Shown here: in pieces, positions 1-9,212 of the stretch
How positions within the stretch are numbered: the stretch's first letter is position 1
Layout of the letters: the number at the start of each line of letters is the position of its first letter
NCBI RefSeq assembly: GCF_003627955.1
Contig: NZ_RBWS01000024.1
Location: forward strand, 1-64,000
Direction of reading: 5' to 3'
Source: Sphingobacterium puteale
GTDB taxonomy: Bacteria; Bacteroidota; Bacteroidia; Sphingobacteriales; Sphingobacteriaceae
Length of the DNA: 64,000 nucleotides
Translations under genes and position numbers: made by a program
The notes under the pieces: generated by a model
What the model was told of the DNA's origin: nothing
Database searches by the model: none
Seen by the model: only the letters and a program-made list of their open reading frames with translations

Positions 1-2
1 AT

Positions 3-1088
3 ATGTTCACCCGTGTGACCCTGCTTGTTGACAATAGTGATGCTACCGGTACATTCGGTACTGCAAACTATGTAAAAGGAGGTTACCTTTCGGAGGTGCC
101 AGTTCAGGCGGAATGGGTTTCATCTTTCGCTAACCCAACTGTCGACCTGAGTACCGGTGAAACAGTATCCGCCACGAATGCTACAAACGTGCCCCCTATT
201 TCAAATCTTGATGCAACAGCGCGGACTTTTATCGTCAACCAGAGTCAGTCGACCAATTTTTCAATTGCATTAACCATACCAAGCGGCCAGATCAAAATCG
301 GTCATGATGTCAATGCACAGGCGGTAAGCTTTAATTTTTCAAATGCGGGTCTGGGTTTAAAACCCGGCTTTTCCTACACCATGAAATTACGTTTCAACAG
401 CGACCGCTTTGTCAACGCATCGAATGTTACCCGTAGCACTTCTGATGCTGATGCACGCTACGCTGTAATTGGAGGCCATCGTTGGGATCGCTATAACCTC
501 GGTGTGGCGAATGTAAACCCTGCAACCAATAATCCTGATGCCGTTCCTTCCGTACAGGCACTATATGGGAATTACTATCAATGGGGCCGTCAGGCAGCAG
601 TAGCAAATGCTTATAGTGGCGATGGCGCTATTGCTGGATGGAATACTACATCTGCTCCTGATGGTTCCTGGAACAGTGGTACAGCAGCAGCACCTGTAAA
701 AGCTCCTTTGGATCCATGTGGTACGGGTGATCGAGTACCTAGTCAAGCTGAATATACCCGTTTGGGAAATTATACCCGCCATACTTCCATTGGAAACTGG
801 ATTCCAAATACAGGAACTTCTGCTGGATTATCGGACTTTACTGCGGCACATATCATGACCAGCAGAAAGAGCAGTGATATTAAGTTGAGCTTCCCTGCGG
901 CCGGTCATAGAGAAACTACTAATGGATCTCAGCGTGTTAGACAAGCTACTGCTATTTATTGGTTAAATATGGAAGTCGGCGGTAATGACAGAGCATTTCA
1001 AGGCCGTGGATTCGAAAATGGTCCATGGGATACACAGAATTATTTTAAGCGTGCGGGTTATCCAGTACGTTGTATCCAGGATAAATAA
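3..1088 (+). CDS. Fimbrillin/FISUMP-like surface protein, 5'-truncated by the window
   Basis: The reading frame is open from the first bases, so the ATG at position 3 is probably internal and the true start lies before the window. Residues ~1-150 are a beta-rich, Ser/Thr/Asn-rich region with the phrase LKPGFSYTMKLRF, typical of fimbrillin (Mfa-like) repeats. From ~155 the protein resembles the Fibrobacter succinogenes major paralogous (FISUMP) domain: WGR, DPCGTGDRVPSQAEY, then a Gly/Trp/Tyr-rich tail ending PVRCIQDK. Such proteins are usually secreted or lipid-anchored surface proteins of Bacteroidota; the specific role is unknown. The N-terminus with its signal peptide cannot be seen. A strong terminator follows. 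Confidence 0.6.
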   Translation: MFTRVTLLVDNSDATGTFGTANYVKGGYLSEVPVQAEWVSSFANPTVDLSTGETVSATNATNVPPISNLDATARTFIVNQSQSTNFSIALTIPSGQIKIGHDVNAQAVSFNFSNAGLGLKPGFSYTMKLRFNSDRFVNASNVTRSTSDADARYAVIGGHRWDRYNLGVANVNPATNNPDAVPSVQALYGNYYQWGRQAAVANAYSGDGAIAGWNTTSAPDGSWNSGTAAAPVKAPLDPCGTGDRVPSQAEYTRLGNYTRHTSIGNWIPNTGTSAGLSDFTAAHIMTSRKSSDIKLSFPAAGHRETTNGSQRVRQATAIYWLNMEVGGNDRAFQGRGFENGPWDTQNYFKRAGYPVRCIQDK

Positions 1089-1165
1089 GAAACTTAAAAA
1101 TTTTCATAAGTAGTCATTATATAAATCCCTATTTGACTAGAAATTCCTGTTGAAAAAGAGGAATC

Positions 1166-1198
1166 AAAGCCCGGCTGGTTTATCCAAGCCGGGCTTTT
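1166..1198 (+). terminator. Rho-independent terminator of the FISUMP-like gene
   Basis: An 11-bp GC-rich stem, AAAGCCCGGCT paired with AGCCGGGCTTT, has a 10-nt loop and ends in a T-run. It lies 78 bp after the stop codon of the preceding gene. Confidence 0.85.
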
Positions 1199-1428
1199 CA
1201 ATTTAAGATATCTATAAGCTCTTCCCCGCCCCGGTGGACTTCGGATTACATGATGGCTTTTTCTTTATATCGAAAAATGAACCCCTGCTTTTCCTTCGTC
1301 ATCATGATATCTATCGGACAAATTAAGGGGACGGACACTGCTCAACTATGCGCAAAAGAGCCCTATCCCCACATGGTAAATAAGATTCCTTAAGACGCAG
1401 ATCAAAATTTCTTTATTACGGGAGAAGC
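1199..1428. other. Intergenic region without recognised content
   Basis: This 230-bp stretch lies between the terminator and the 3' end of the cyclodeaminase-family gene. I translated the minus strand and found short open stretches but no recognisable protein motif, RNA or repeat. Confidence 0.4.
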
Positions 1429-2382
1429 TTAAACATGGGCAGATAGGATCACATGTTCATATACAAGCAAAGCCGCAGCCAGATCTTCTATCGCTAAACC
1501 CGCCGACTTAAATAAAGTGATTTCCTTCAAAGATGATCTTCCCTTAATCTCGCCACAGCAAAGTTCTTTAATATCCCCTTTGATACTGTTTGGATCAAGA
1601 ATTCCTGATGCAATCGGAATCGCCAACTCCCCCGTCTCATGTATTGCCCCGGCTCGAGAATCCACAAATATGCTACTCTTCAATATAGCCATGTCATCTA
1701 CTTCGCGTGTTTTAGGCGTATGGGATCCAATCAGATCCAGATGTGTACCTGCCTTTATCCACTCTCCTTTTACCAAAGGTTCATGGCTTAGGGTTGCACA
1801 AGAGATCACATCTGCCCTACGCACAGCTTCTTCCAAATTATCGGCATATAGCATCTTACTAAACCCTATCTGCTGTAAGCTGGATACCACATCTGCACCT
1901 TTCGATGCATTTCTTGTCCAGATCAAAATTTGGTCATACTGACGGACAACCGAATGTGCTTGCGCAAGATGCTGGGCAACTTTCCCACCCCCAACAATTA
2001 ACAAGGTTTTTGAGTCTTCCCGCGCTAAGTAAGAAGCCGCTAAAGCAGAAGTACAGGCTGTCCTCCGCGAGGTCAGCCCTGCAGCGTCCATCTGCGCTAA
2101 AAATTCTCCGGTAACTGCATCCAACAAGGTATACAGGGCATGTATTGCCGGTAGGTTTTTGCTATGATTCCCGGGAGCGACAACAACCTGTTTGATTCCG
2201 ATATAAGTATCTGTCCAGGAGGGCATCAAAATAAGCGTATTTTCAATTCCCTCAGTATTTTGATAAAAATGATGATGCCGGACAGGCATCGTAAACGTCG
2301 ATTGAAAAACCTGGCGCAGCGCTTCAATCAAATTATCATATTTAAGGACAGTATCAATCGTTTCTTTATCAATGATTTTCAT
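1429..2382 (-). CDS. Ornithine cyclodeaminase / mu-crystallin family NAD(P)-dependent protein
   Basis: The family includes ornithine cyclodeaminase, delta1-pyrroline-2-carboxylate reductase, and alanine and related dehydrogenases. Recognisable parts are the N-terminal substrate domain with the GIKQV lysine near residue 64 and SRRTA near 105-109, and the Rossmann fold starting at LLIVGGGKVAQ (~127-137). I chose the ATG at 2382 (MKIIDKETID). The frame is open 11 codons further, to an ATG at 2415, but family members begin close to this point. Near a hydroxyproline locus, a pyrroline-2-carboxylate (cyclic imine) reductase or an amino acid dehydrogenase role is more likely than true ornithine cyclisation; this is inference. 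It is separated from the upstream GH43 gene by 257 bp of decayed sequence, so it may not be in the same transcript. Confidence 0.8.
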   Translation of the reverse strand: MKIIDKETIDTVLKYDNLIEALRQVFQSTFTMPVRHHHFYQNTEGIENTLILMPSWTDTYIGIKQVVVAPGNHSKNLPAIHALYTLLDAVTGEFLAQMDAAGLTSRRTACTSALAASYLAREDSKTLLIVGGGKVAQHLAQAHSVVRQYDQILIWTRNASKGADVVSSLQQIGFSKMLYADNLEEAVRRADVISCATLSHEPLVKGEWIKAGTHLDLIGSHTPKTREVDDMAILKSSIFVDSRAGAIHETGELAIPIASGILDPNSIKGDIKELCCGEIKGRSSLKEITLFKSAGLAIEDLAAALLVYEHVILSAHV

Positions 2383-2424
2383 ATTTTCAACAGTATAAGG
2401 TAAAATCATAAACATAGTGAATAA

Positions 2425-2511
2425 TTAGCCCTTCGCATCCTTATAAACTAACCATTGATCACCGTTTTTTAGCCAAAGCGTCGTAAATGCTTCATAGACA
2501 ATGCGACGTTG
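2425..2511 (-). pseudogene. C-terminal remnant of a DUF4440/SnoaL-like (NTF2 fold) protein
   Basis: Read on the minus strand, the codons before the TAA at 2425 give RRIVYEAFTTLWLKNGDQW followed by LVYKDAKG. The pattern Thr-x-Leu/Val-Trp-x-x-x-x-Gly-x-Trp near the end is characteristic of the last strands of DUF4440/SnoaL-like proteins. A TAG stop lies immediately upstream (2512-2514) and no start is available, so only ~29 codons survive. It abuts a SusC fragment. Confidence 0.5.
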
Positions 2512-2582
2512 CTATACCTTTTTTGGTCGTGATCAGGATCGCACCACCGGAAGCTCTTGACCCATAGATTGCAGAAGCATCT
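2492..2582 (-). pseudogene. Relic of a SusC/RagA TonB plug domain
   Basis: Minus-strand codons from 2582 spell DASAIYGSRASGG followed by AILITTKKG, the hallmark plug-domain signature of SusC proteins (compare DAASTAIYGSRAAQG and DASSTAIYGSRASNG in the intact SusC genes here). The frame is interrupted by TGA directly upstream of the first Asp codon, the usual Thr-Ala before IYG is missing, and the homology stops after KKG at ~2516. This is a ~67-bp fragment of a deleted susC, joined to an unrelated DUF4440-like tail. Confidence 0.7.
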
Positions 2583-2639
2583 CAACAAGTTGATGAAGTT
2601 GTTATTCTTGATTAAGGCAATCAACGAAAAGCCATAAAA

Positions 2640-5600
2640 CTAGTATTGCCATATTCTGATATCTTCAAATAAACCATATCCATCCTGATTATTGGTCGCT
2701 ATCTGGTACAAGCCCACACGCAGTTTCTGTCCCGCCCAATCTGTACGCAGAAACGGCGTATTGGGCAGATCAATCCAGGAAATACCATCCTGTGAACTTC
2801 GCAGGAAGAAATAATCACCTATCTTTTGTACTTGGAGATAAGGAAAAAACTGTAATCCCGTTCCATTATTTCCTTCTTGATGTGTTTGATGGCCTATGCT
2901 ACGCGCTAGATTACCCAAATTCCAGCCCGTTAGTACTGTATTATTGATATAAGAATTGGATTGTTCACCCGCCTGTATCATGATACCAGCTTCACTGGAC
3001 ATACGGTTTTTTGCGGCAAGTCCAGCGACATCTTTTACATAAACTTGAATGGTGAAGTCACCTTCTAATTCTTTATACACAAATGGAGGTAACAACGCCT
3101 TATCGCCCCATTTTGTGTGTTTGGAGCCCAGTGTCCATTGTCCACCAACCCCGTTTATGCGAACCTGTGTACTATCTGGATATGCCCCAGCTTGATAAGC
3201 ATCCCAATAGGAGATTTCTTTTTGCCCCAAACTAAATATCTGGTTAACAGACGGAGCGATCAACGGCGGTTTTGACTTCGGAATATCGATTACCAATGCT
3301 TTACTCACATTTCCGAACTCATCTTTTGCAAAAACTGAGATAGTCTTGCCTAGATGTGCTTGATCGAATAAATGATAAGGCTCTTGAATCCAACCTGAAT
3401 GGTAATGTTCCGTAGAAAATAAATAGACTAAGCCTGATCGATCACCAACGATCTGTACAAATAGATTGCTATCATTTATCCAAGACGGCTTGCCCGCTGT
3501 AACCGGGACATAATCTTTCAGATCCGTTGCACTTTTAGCTTTCCAGATCTGATAATTTTCGTGAACCTGATCTAAAGAAAACTTTTCAGGGTAAGCGCTA
3601 AAAAAATGAACAGCATGTTTCAGTTCAACTTGATTTTTTTTTATCTGCAACAGTTTATTCATCTGCTTCACCGGTGTATGTTTACCATTGTTATAAAATA
3701 CAGTCTTCCCCTGATCATGTACTGCCAAACCATGATTCCAAGCCTGGCCATCAAACCAATCAAAAACTAAGGTATGGGACGGTTGAGTAATAATACACGA
3801 CAATACCGAATCTTTCAATTCATCCATTTTCATGGCGGTCCGATTGCCCTGTAGTAGCACTTCTCCCTGTTTAATCATGATATCATGGTGACTACTGAAC
3901 CCCTGATTTCGAATCTTGTTGATTTTACCGATAGCAAGATCATCCGTCTGTATGACGAAAGACCTATTTTCAGGCGGATAAAAAGCATTCTTTTCCTTTA
4001 ATAGCGTAGCGGATAAATCCACATTGGCAACCTTAAAATCTGCCAGATAACCCGAAAAATGTTGATCCAGCAAATCCGAAGCTCCAACCACAAAGTTATC
4101 AGCGGGATTAACAAACAACATTCTATTTTCCTCCTGTTGCAACTGCCCGTCGACGTAAATACGTTCCATGTAACCGTCAAATGAGATGATGATATGGTGC
4201 CATTGATCCGCTACCGGTAACCTCTTAAACCCCATATCTGGCCAAGCACCATGAATGACAGCACCCCGCTGAGCATCTGCTCCGTAACCGAATATCGCTT
4301 TGCTGATATCTTGATTCCCTTTCGACCAAGCCACCACGTTTTCAAATCGATCTATTAAGGGATTGTTGATCCGCATCGATACCGTGTAGGGACTATTACC
4401 TGCTAACGATTGCGGGACTGCAAATGTCGAACGAAGTGATGTGGAACCATTCAAGAAAAAAGCTTTCTTCCCTTGGTAGTTCTTGACATAGACCGGTTTT
4501 TCACTCTTAAAGCTTCCTTTTAATATCCCCTTGTTGTGGATTGTTGTTATACGTTCACCTTCCTTATAGTCCAGCGCATCCAAATGGACTAAAGAACCAA
4601 AAGTCGTATCAATCGGAGCCATATTTTGCGGCGCAGACCATATTGTTTCTTGCTTCAGGGCTTTATCATAAACCTTAATATTCCATACTCCTCGAGGTAG
4701 ACCTGCTAATTGTGTATTCAATACCTGTACACGTACATATCTCGCCACGGCCTTGCCATGCGACAATACGGGACTAGCCCAACGGTTATTCTGCGACTGA
4801 TCCTCATAAGTCACCCAATTTTTAGCATCCGTGGAAGTTTCGATCCGATATTGGTAAGCATAGGTCGGATATTCAAATTGAATGGCCACAGTCTGTATTG
4901 CCGTTATTTTTTCCAGGTCAATCATGAGCCAAGCGGGTTGATGATTGTCTTTTGCTCTCCATAAAGTTCCGTTATTGTCATCAACCAAAAAAGAGGGCCT
5001 AAAATCATCATTGTAAAAAGAAGAAGTCGTTACAGGCTTTCCAAAAGCCCGATCCTCGGGATCAGTTTTTGATTTGATGAGATCAGTAATTCCCTGATGT
5101 GTCGGAGCAATTTTTTGGATATCGCCCTCTGGCGTAAAGAATAGTTCATCTACCGCAATCTGCCTGTGAAAACCACCACCTGAATGCGGATTGTTATGCC
5201 GATGATACACGATGTAGTAGCGCCCCCCTTCTTCCAGCACACTGTGATGCCCCGGACCATGTATTGTACCGTCATCATTTGTCACCAATATCGGATTAGC
5301 AGTAGGATATTCAAAGGGTCCCATCGGTCCGACCTTACTTTTTACATATTGTACGCGGTAGGTGTGGTCTTCGCAATGCCCAGATGAATACATCATATAA
5401 TATATGCCCCTGCGTTCAAACATATATGGTGCTTCAAAAAATTCCTTTGCCACCGTATTGGGAATCAACTCTATTTTTTCAAAACTCTTCATGTCCTGAC
5501 GCATTAAACCCACAGCGCATCCGTGGTCCGGATAAATACCCCAGGTACCCCAATACATATAAATTCGTCCATCGCGATCAGTAAACGTCTGGCCATCCAA

Positions 5601-6041
5601 GGTAATCACTCCCGGAATCATATAATTGGGTATAATAGATTTATTATGATCCGCCAGAGATTGCCAAGGACCGGTAGGTGTATCCGATACCGCACCGAAT
5701 ATTTCAACGGGCTGACTATAATATAAATAGTACCTACCATCATAGCCTTTTGTCATATCTGGAGCCCAGTACCAATGGGTATTCGGCCAGTTCATCGGCT
5801 GTATCGTCCAATTTTTAAAATCTGTGGAGGTCCATACCTGCGATGGACCAGCTCCCCAGCCATTCCCATCCGTCGTCGCATAGATATAATATGTATCGCC
5901 TATTTTTTTGATTGTAGGATCAGCGAAATACCCCGGTAACAAAGGGTTTAAAGCATGAGCTACTTGATGCTTTTTCAACGACTGAGCAGATCCAGTTCCC
6001 ATTACAAGGGCGAAAAAGGCAAAAAAGAATATTTTTTTCAT
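2640..6041 (-). CDS. Modular secreted GH43 family glycosidase (putative alpha-L-arabinofuranosidase)
   Basis: An 1133-aa secreted protein with a signal peptide (MKKIFFFAFFALVMGTGSAQ). Residues ~30-320 form a five-bladed GH43 propeller. Candidate catalytic residues are D41 (FADPT, base), D149 (pKa modulator before DRDGRIYMYWG) and E203 (FFEAPY, general acid), with an active-site His at GPGHHS (~265). Residues ~335-460 resemble an F5/8 type C (discoidin) carbohydrate-binding domain and ~475-680 a LamG/concanavalin-like domain. The last ~200 residues look like a DUF1349-type beta-sandwich. GH43 covers arabinofuranosidases, xylosidases and galactosidases. The GH127 neighbour 71 bp upstream favours action on arabinose side chains, as in the Bifidobacterium longum HypAA/HypBA1 pair; the exact specificity cannot be read from sequence. 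Confidence 0.85.
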   Translation of the reverse strand: MKKIFFFAFFALVMGTGSAQSLKKHQVAHALNPLLPGYFADPTIKKIGDTYYIYATTDGNGWGAGPSQVWTSTDFKNWTIQPMNWPNTHWYWAPDMTKGYDGRYYLYYSQPVEIFGAVSDTPTGPWQSLADHNKSIIPNYMIPGVITLDGQTFTDRDGRIYMYWGTWGIYPDHGCAVGLMRQDMKSFEKIELIPNTVAKEFFEAPYMFERRGIYYMMYSSGHCEDHTYRVQYVKSKVGPMGPFEYPTANPILVTNDDGTIHGPGHHSVLEEGGRYYIVYHRHNNPHSGGGFHRQIAVDELFFTPEGDIQKIAPTHQGITDLIKSKTDPEDRAFGKPVTTSSFYNDDFRPSFLVDDNNGTLWRAKDNHQPAWLMIDLEKITAIQTVAIQFEYPTYAYQYRIETSTDAKNWVTYEDQSQNNRWASPVLSHGKAVARYVRVQVLNTQLAGLPRGVWNIKVYDKALKQETIWSAPQNMAPIDTTFGSLVHLDALDYKEGERITTIHNKGILKGSFKSEKPVYVKNYQGKKAFFLNGSTSLRSTFAVPQSLAGNSPYTVSMRINNPLIDRFENVVAWSKGNQDISKAIFGYGADAQRGAVIHGAWPDMGFKRLPVADQWHHIIISFDGYMERIYVDGQLQQEENRMLFVNPADNFVVGASDLLDQHFSGYLADFKVANVDLSATLLKEKNAFYPPENRSFVIQTDDLAIGKINKIRNQGFSSHHDIMIKQGEVLLQGNRTAMKMDELKDSVLSCIITQPSHTLVFDWFDGQAWNHGLAVHDQGKTVFYNNGKHTPVKQMNKLLQIKKNQVELKHAVHFFSAYPEKFSLDQVHENYQIWKAKSATDLKDYVPVTAGKPSWINDSNLFVQIVGDRSGLVYLFSTEHYHSGWIQEPYHLFDQAHLGKTISVFAKDEFGNVSKALVIDIPKSKPPLIAPSVNQIFSLGQKEISYWDAYQAGAYPDSTQVRINGVGGQWTLGSKHTKWGDKALLPPFVYKELEGDFTIQVYVKDVAGLAAKNRMSSEAGIMIQAGEQSNSYINNTVLTGWNLGNLARSIGHQTHQEGNNGTGLQFFPYLQVQKIGDYFFLRSSQDGISWIDLPNTPFLRTDWAGQKLRVGLYQIATNNQDGYGLFEDIRIWQY

Positions 6042-6059
6042 CTTCTATATTTATGATAA

Positions 6060-6088
6060 AGGGGTACTTCGTCAAGCAAAGTACCCCT
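6060..6088 (-). other. Intergenic hairpin between the GH127 and GH43 genes
   Basis: A perfect 10-bp inverted repeat, AGGGGTACTT / AAGTACCCCT, has a 9-nt loop. On the minus strand it is not followed by a strong U-run, so it looks more like an mRNA-stabilising or partial termination structure inside the transcript than a full terminator. Confidence 0.5.
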
Positions 6089-6112
6089 CGAAATTTTTAG
6101 CATACAGTGCAC

Positions 6113-9100
6113 TTATTTTAAGGTAACATCCAGATAAACTGAGTGTCGTCCATAGGTATCATAAAATGGTTTAAAATCCACTCCATCAATCTTAAACGCT
6201 AAACCTTGCGGATCACCTGTTATAGATTTGCTGATATCCTTCGCATCCAGCGTCACTTTACGCCAGTCTTTTCTCGCCTCGGGTTCCTGAGCCGCCAATA
6301 AGATCGGTCCATAAAATAAACTGGCGATGTTCTGTTGATCCATGACTGGATCTAAATGAAACTGGAAAGGCATTTTTAGCTTGATACGATCACCGTTTTT
6401 CCAATTGCGGCTCAGTTTCAAATAAGTCCCCGGCTGTGCCCGTACATTTTGATCTTTCCCGTTGACAGTCACGTAAAACCCTTTGGTTGCCCAGCCGGGC
6501 ACACGAACATGCAGATCAAATTTGCCATTTCCTTTAATGGTCAGCTCCGTCTCGTCTTGCTTTGGAAAGCTCGTCTTCTGCTCCACAGTCACCTTCCGTT
6601 CGGTCCATTCCAACGTGGAAGGAATAAATAGATTGACATATAAAGCCTGATCATCTCTGCTTTTAAAATAAATACTATTTTGCAATTTGGTGCTACTCTC
6701 GATTGCAGTACCGTTACAACAGGTAAAGCCGGTCATATCGGGATTCCCAAATTGCTTTATTGCTCCCGGTCGCAGTGGCACATGGTACGTATTAGCAGGT
6801 GTATTTTCAGCCACAGAAGCTAAAATATGGTTATACAATCCGCGTTCGTAGTAATCCATATATTCGGTGCGTTGATCAAAAAGAAACAAGTTGCTTGTTA
6901 ATTTCAGCATATTGTAAGTTGCACAGGTTTCATTCTGTCCTCCTTCAGAAAAACCATTTTCATATAAGGTCGCCGGTTCTGCTGTAAAAACTTCCGCATT
7001 GGCCGGATTACGCGCACCCGCGACCCCGCCTATACTGTACATGTAATCATTTACAGCTTTGTACCAAAAGTTGTCGGCCACCCGGTAGTATTCCGGCAGA
7101 TTGGAAACCTGATATAGCTCGATACTTCCCACAATCTGTGGAATATGCTGATTGGCATGCAATCCACGAAAAGTATCGACATTCTTGGCTAATCCATGTG
7201 CATGATTCGCATTGCCAAAGAACATATCAATGTTATCAAACAATTGTGCGGTTTTCAAATAATGTTCCTTATGGGTGATGCGGTAGAGATGAGCCAATGT
7301 CTCATTCATTCCTCCAAATTCACCGGCAATGTATGTATTCCACACCTGTATCAGCGTTTCTTTCGACAGCTGACTAAGCCGCGCATGCACCCAGTCTGCC
7401 ATACCCGTTGCCACCTGAAGCGCCTTTTCATTGCCGCTCACTTCATAGATATCAATTAAGCCTGCCAAAATTTTATGTAAAGTATAATAGGGCGCCCAAA
7501 CCTGTGTTTTCTGCCCCCCATATTTCGCCCCTTTTTCCAACATAATAAATTGATCCGGTGGATAGGCGCTAATATAGCCAACCCCCCAATTCCAATAATC
7601 CGTGCGGATTCCTTCGCGGCTCAGATCCGAGTCATAGGCTGATTTACCGGGACCATAAGGTATGGCGGTCGGGTCAGCTGTAGCCACAGCACCTGCCTGC
7701 TGAGGTTTACCCGACAATTGGGCCAGGTCATACAGTGTATTGACCATGTAGTTCATTTTTTCGGCAAAATTAGCTTGCAATGTTTTATCATATCCGGTAC
7801 TCGCATAAGCCTGTGCGATCGCAGTCAGATAATGCCCCGTAGCATGGCCTCTGAGTTTGGTATCCTGACTATCCCATACCCCCAGCGGTTTAGCGCCCTG
7901 CGGTTGTGGCTGTCCAAATGCATCGCGAAACATATAGAGAAAAGAATTGGGGTCAGTAGCCGCCAAAGTCTTGATAAATTTATTCCGATTTTCAATAAAT
8001 TTTGTTTCTTGATTTTGCGCGTCAGCTTGTAAAGAGACCTGATTCAGTCCAAAAGTTGCCAACTTCAACCGTGGTGCCGCAGTGGTCTTACTTGGTTTAA
8101 CGGTCACGATTGCTTTAGGCTGTAAATCCGTTCCCGGAACCCGTCCTGTAATGGTATAACGTCCAGCTTCCAAGACGGTACTGTTATCATTTGGCGAAGG
8201 CCACAATACCCGCACTTTGGGACCAACGATATCCTCCTTATAAGTTCCTTGGACATAACTTGGTAAACGTGGTAAATCGCCTAATGCCGTTTCCACCTGC
8301 ACATCTGGCACTGCAAGCAAGTAAGCATTATAGAGTTGCGCCCGGGTCAATGGAAACTCAGGCAGGTTGTCTTCCACTTTGGTCACATTTACGGCGCGAT
8401 TACTTACCCCACGTTGTGAATTGGAATAAATCGCAGTAAGCTGATTTTTACTCAACGGAACACGGTAGATGCGAAAATCATGCAACATGCCATCGAAGGC
8501 CGGAGATCCTGCCAGCAGTGATTTCCCGATATACAGCTTGTTCTTATCTCCAGAAGATCCAAAAACTTCGGTCAACTCACGCGGTATCTGCTTCGATTCA
8601 CCAACAGGTACAGCATCGACATAAGTTGTCATCGTTTTGGCCGGAATATCCACCACGATCGTCAGGTAAACCCACCTGTTCAATGCCAATGCTGGCGCGA
8701 CAGCTCCTTTTTGATTATCTCCCCCTGTCGTCATTACACTCTGGAAACCATCTTGGACATTCGTTCCGGAAGGAGCCGCAAAGAAATGCTTATGCGCATC
8801 CTTTCCAAAGTCAAAAAAAACCTGGCCTTTTTTCTCCGAACGCAGATAAATCCAACCCGAGATACTCAATGACTCCATATCGGTCAGCGCATCGGCAGGG
8901 ATCTGGACAAAATCATTTTTTTCACCCGACAACGACAGTACTTTTCCAAAGCGCTTATCGTTGATAAATGTAGCATTTTGGCCAGCAGTAGCATGCAAAT
9001 TGTTGCGGGACCAATCTTTCAGATCGCCATTAAAGACATATCGCGCGATCATGCCCGTTTCGCCGATTCCATCCAATATCTGATCACCACTTTGTGCCTG

Positions 9101-9172
9101 TCCCGGGCTGATCCCTTTCGTTAGGATTGTGGCAATGAAGATAAAACGTAAAAAAACTCTATAACTTTTCAT
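6113..9172 (-). CDS. GH127-type beta-L-arabinofuranosidase with N-terminal LamG domain
   Basis: A 1019-aa secreted enzyme. I start it at ATG 9172 (MKSYRVFLRF, a clear signal peptide ending near GQAQ). The frame is open to 9349, but that extension overlaps the upstream peptidase gene and lacks a signal peptide. Residues ~40-245 are a LamG/concanavalin-like domain and ~370 to the end is the (alpha/alpha)6 barrel of the DUF1680 family. The zinc-thiolate active site known from Bifidobacterium HypBA1 (E322, E338, C340, C417, C418) is matched by E732, E748 and C750 in GGQNETC, and C818-C819 in FTCCNGT. Other conserved motifs are LRGHATGHYL and GGMNE. The enzyme should release terminal beta-L-arabinofuranose; in HypBA1 the natural targets are Hyp-linked arabinosides of extensin. 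GH146 is the close alternative. Confidence 0.88.
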   Translation of the reverse strand: MKSYRVFLRFIFIATILTKGISPGQAQSGDQILDGIGETGMIARYVFNGDLKDWSRNNLHATAGQNATFINDKRFGKVLSLSGEKNDFVQIPADALTDMESLSISGWIYLRSEKKGQVFFDFGKDAHKHFFAAPSGTNVQDGFQSVMTTGGDNQKGAVAPALALNRWVYLTIVVDIPAKTMTTYVDAVPVGESKQIPRELTEVFGSSGDKNKLYIGKSLLAGSPAFDGMLHDFRIYRVPLSKNQLTAIYSNSQRGVSNRAVNVTKVEDNLPEFPLTRAQLYNAYLLAVPDVQVETALGDLPRLPSYVQGTYKEDIVGPKVRVLWPSPNDNSTVLEAGRYTITGRVPGTDLQPKAIVTVKPSKTTAAPRLKLATFGLNQVSLQADAQNQETKFIENRNKFIKTLAATDPNSFLYMFRDAFGQPQPQGAKPLGVWDSQDTKLRGHATGHYLTAIAQAYASTGYDKTLQANFAEKMNYMVNTLYDLAQLSGKPQQAGAVATADPTAIPYGPGKSAYDSDLSREGIRTDYWNWGVGYISAYPPDQFIMLEKGAKYGGQKTQVWAPYYTLHKILAGLIDIYEVSGNEKALQVATGMADWVHARLSQLSKETLIQVWNTYIAGEFGGMNETLAHLYRITHKEHYLKTAQLFDNIDMFFGNANHAHGLAKNVDTFRGLHANQHIPQIVGSIELYQVSNLPEYYRVADNFWYKAVNDYMYSIGGVAGARNPANAEVFTAEPATLYENGFSEGGQNETCATYNMLKLTSNLFLFDQRTEYMDYYERGLYNHILASVAENTPANTYHVPLRPGAIKQFGNPDMTGFTCCNGTAIESSTKLQNSIYFKSRDDQALYVNLFIPSTLEWTERKVTVEQKTSFPKQDETELTIKGNGKFDLHVRVPGWATKGFYVTVNGKDQNVRAQPGTYLKLSRNWKNGDRIKLKMPFQFHLDPVMDQQNIASLFYGPILLAAQEPEARKDWRKVTLDAKDISKSITGDPQGLAFKIDGVDFKPFYDTYGRHSVYLDVTLK

Positions 9173-9212
9173 CTCTATCACTTTATGAGCTCGAAAGCTC
9201 GATTTTTGTTCG

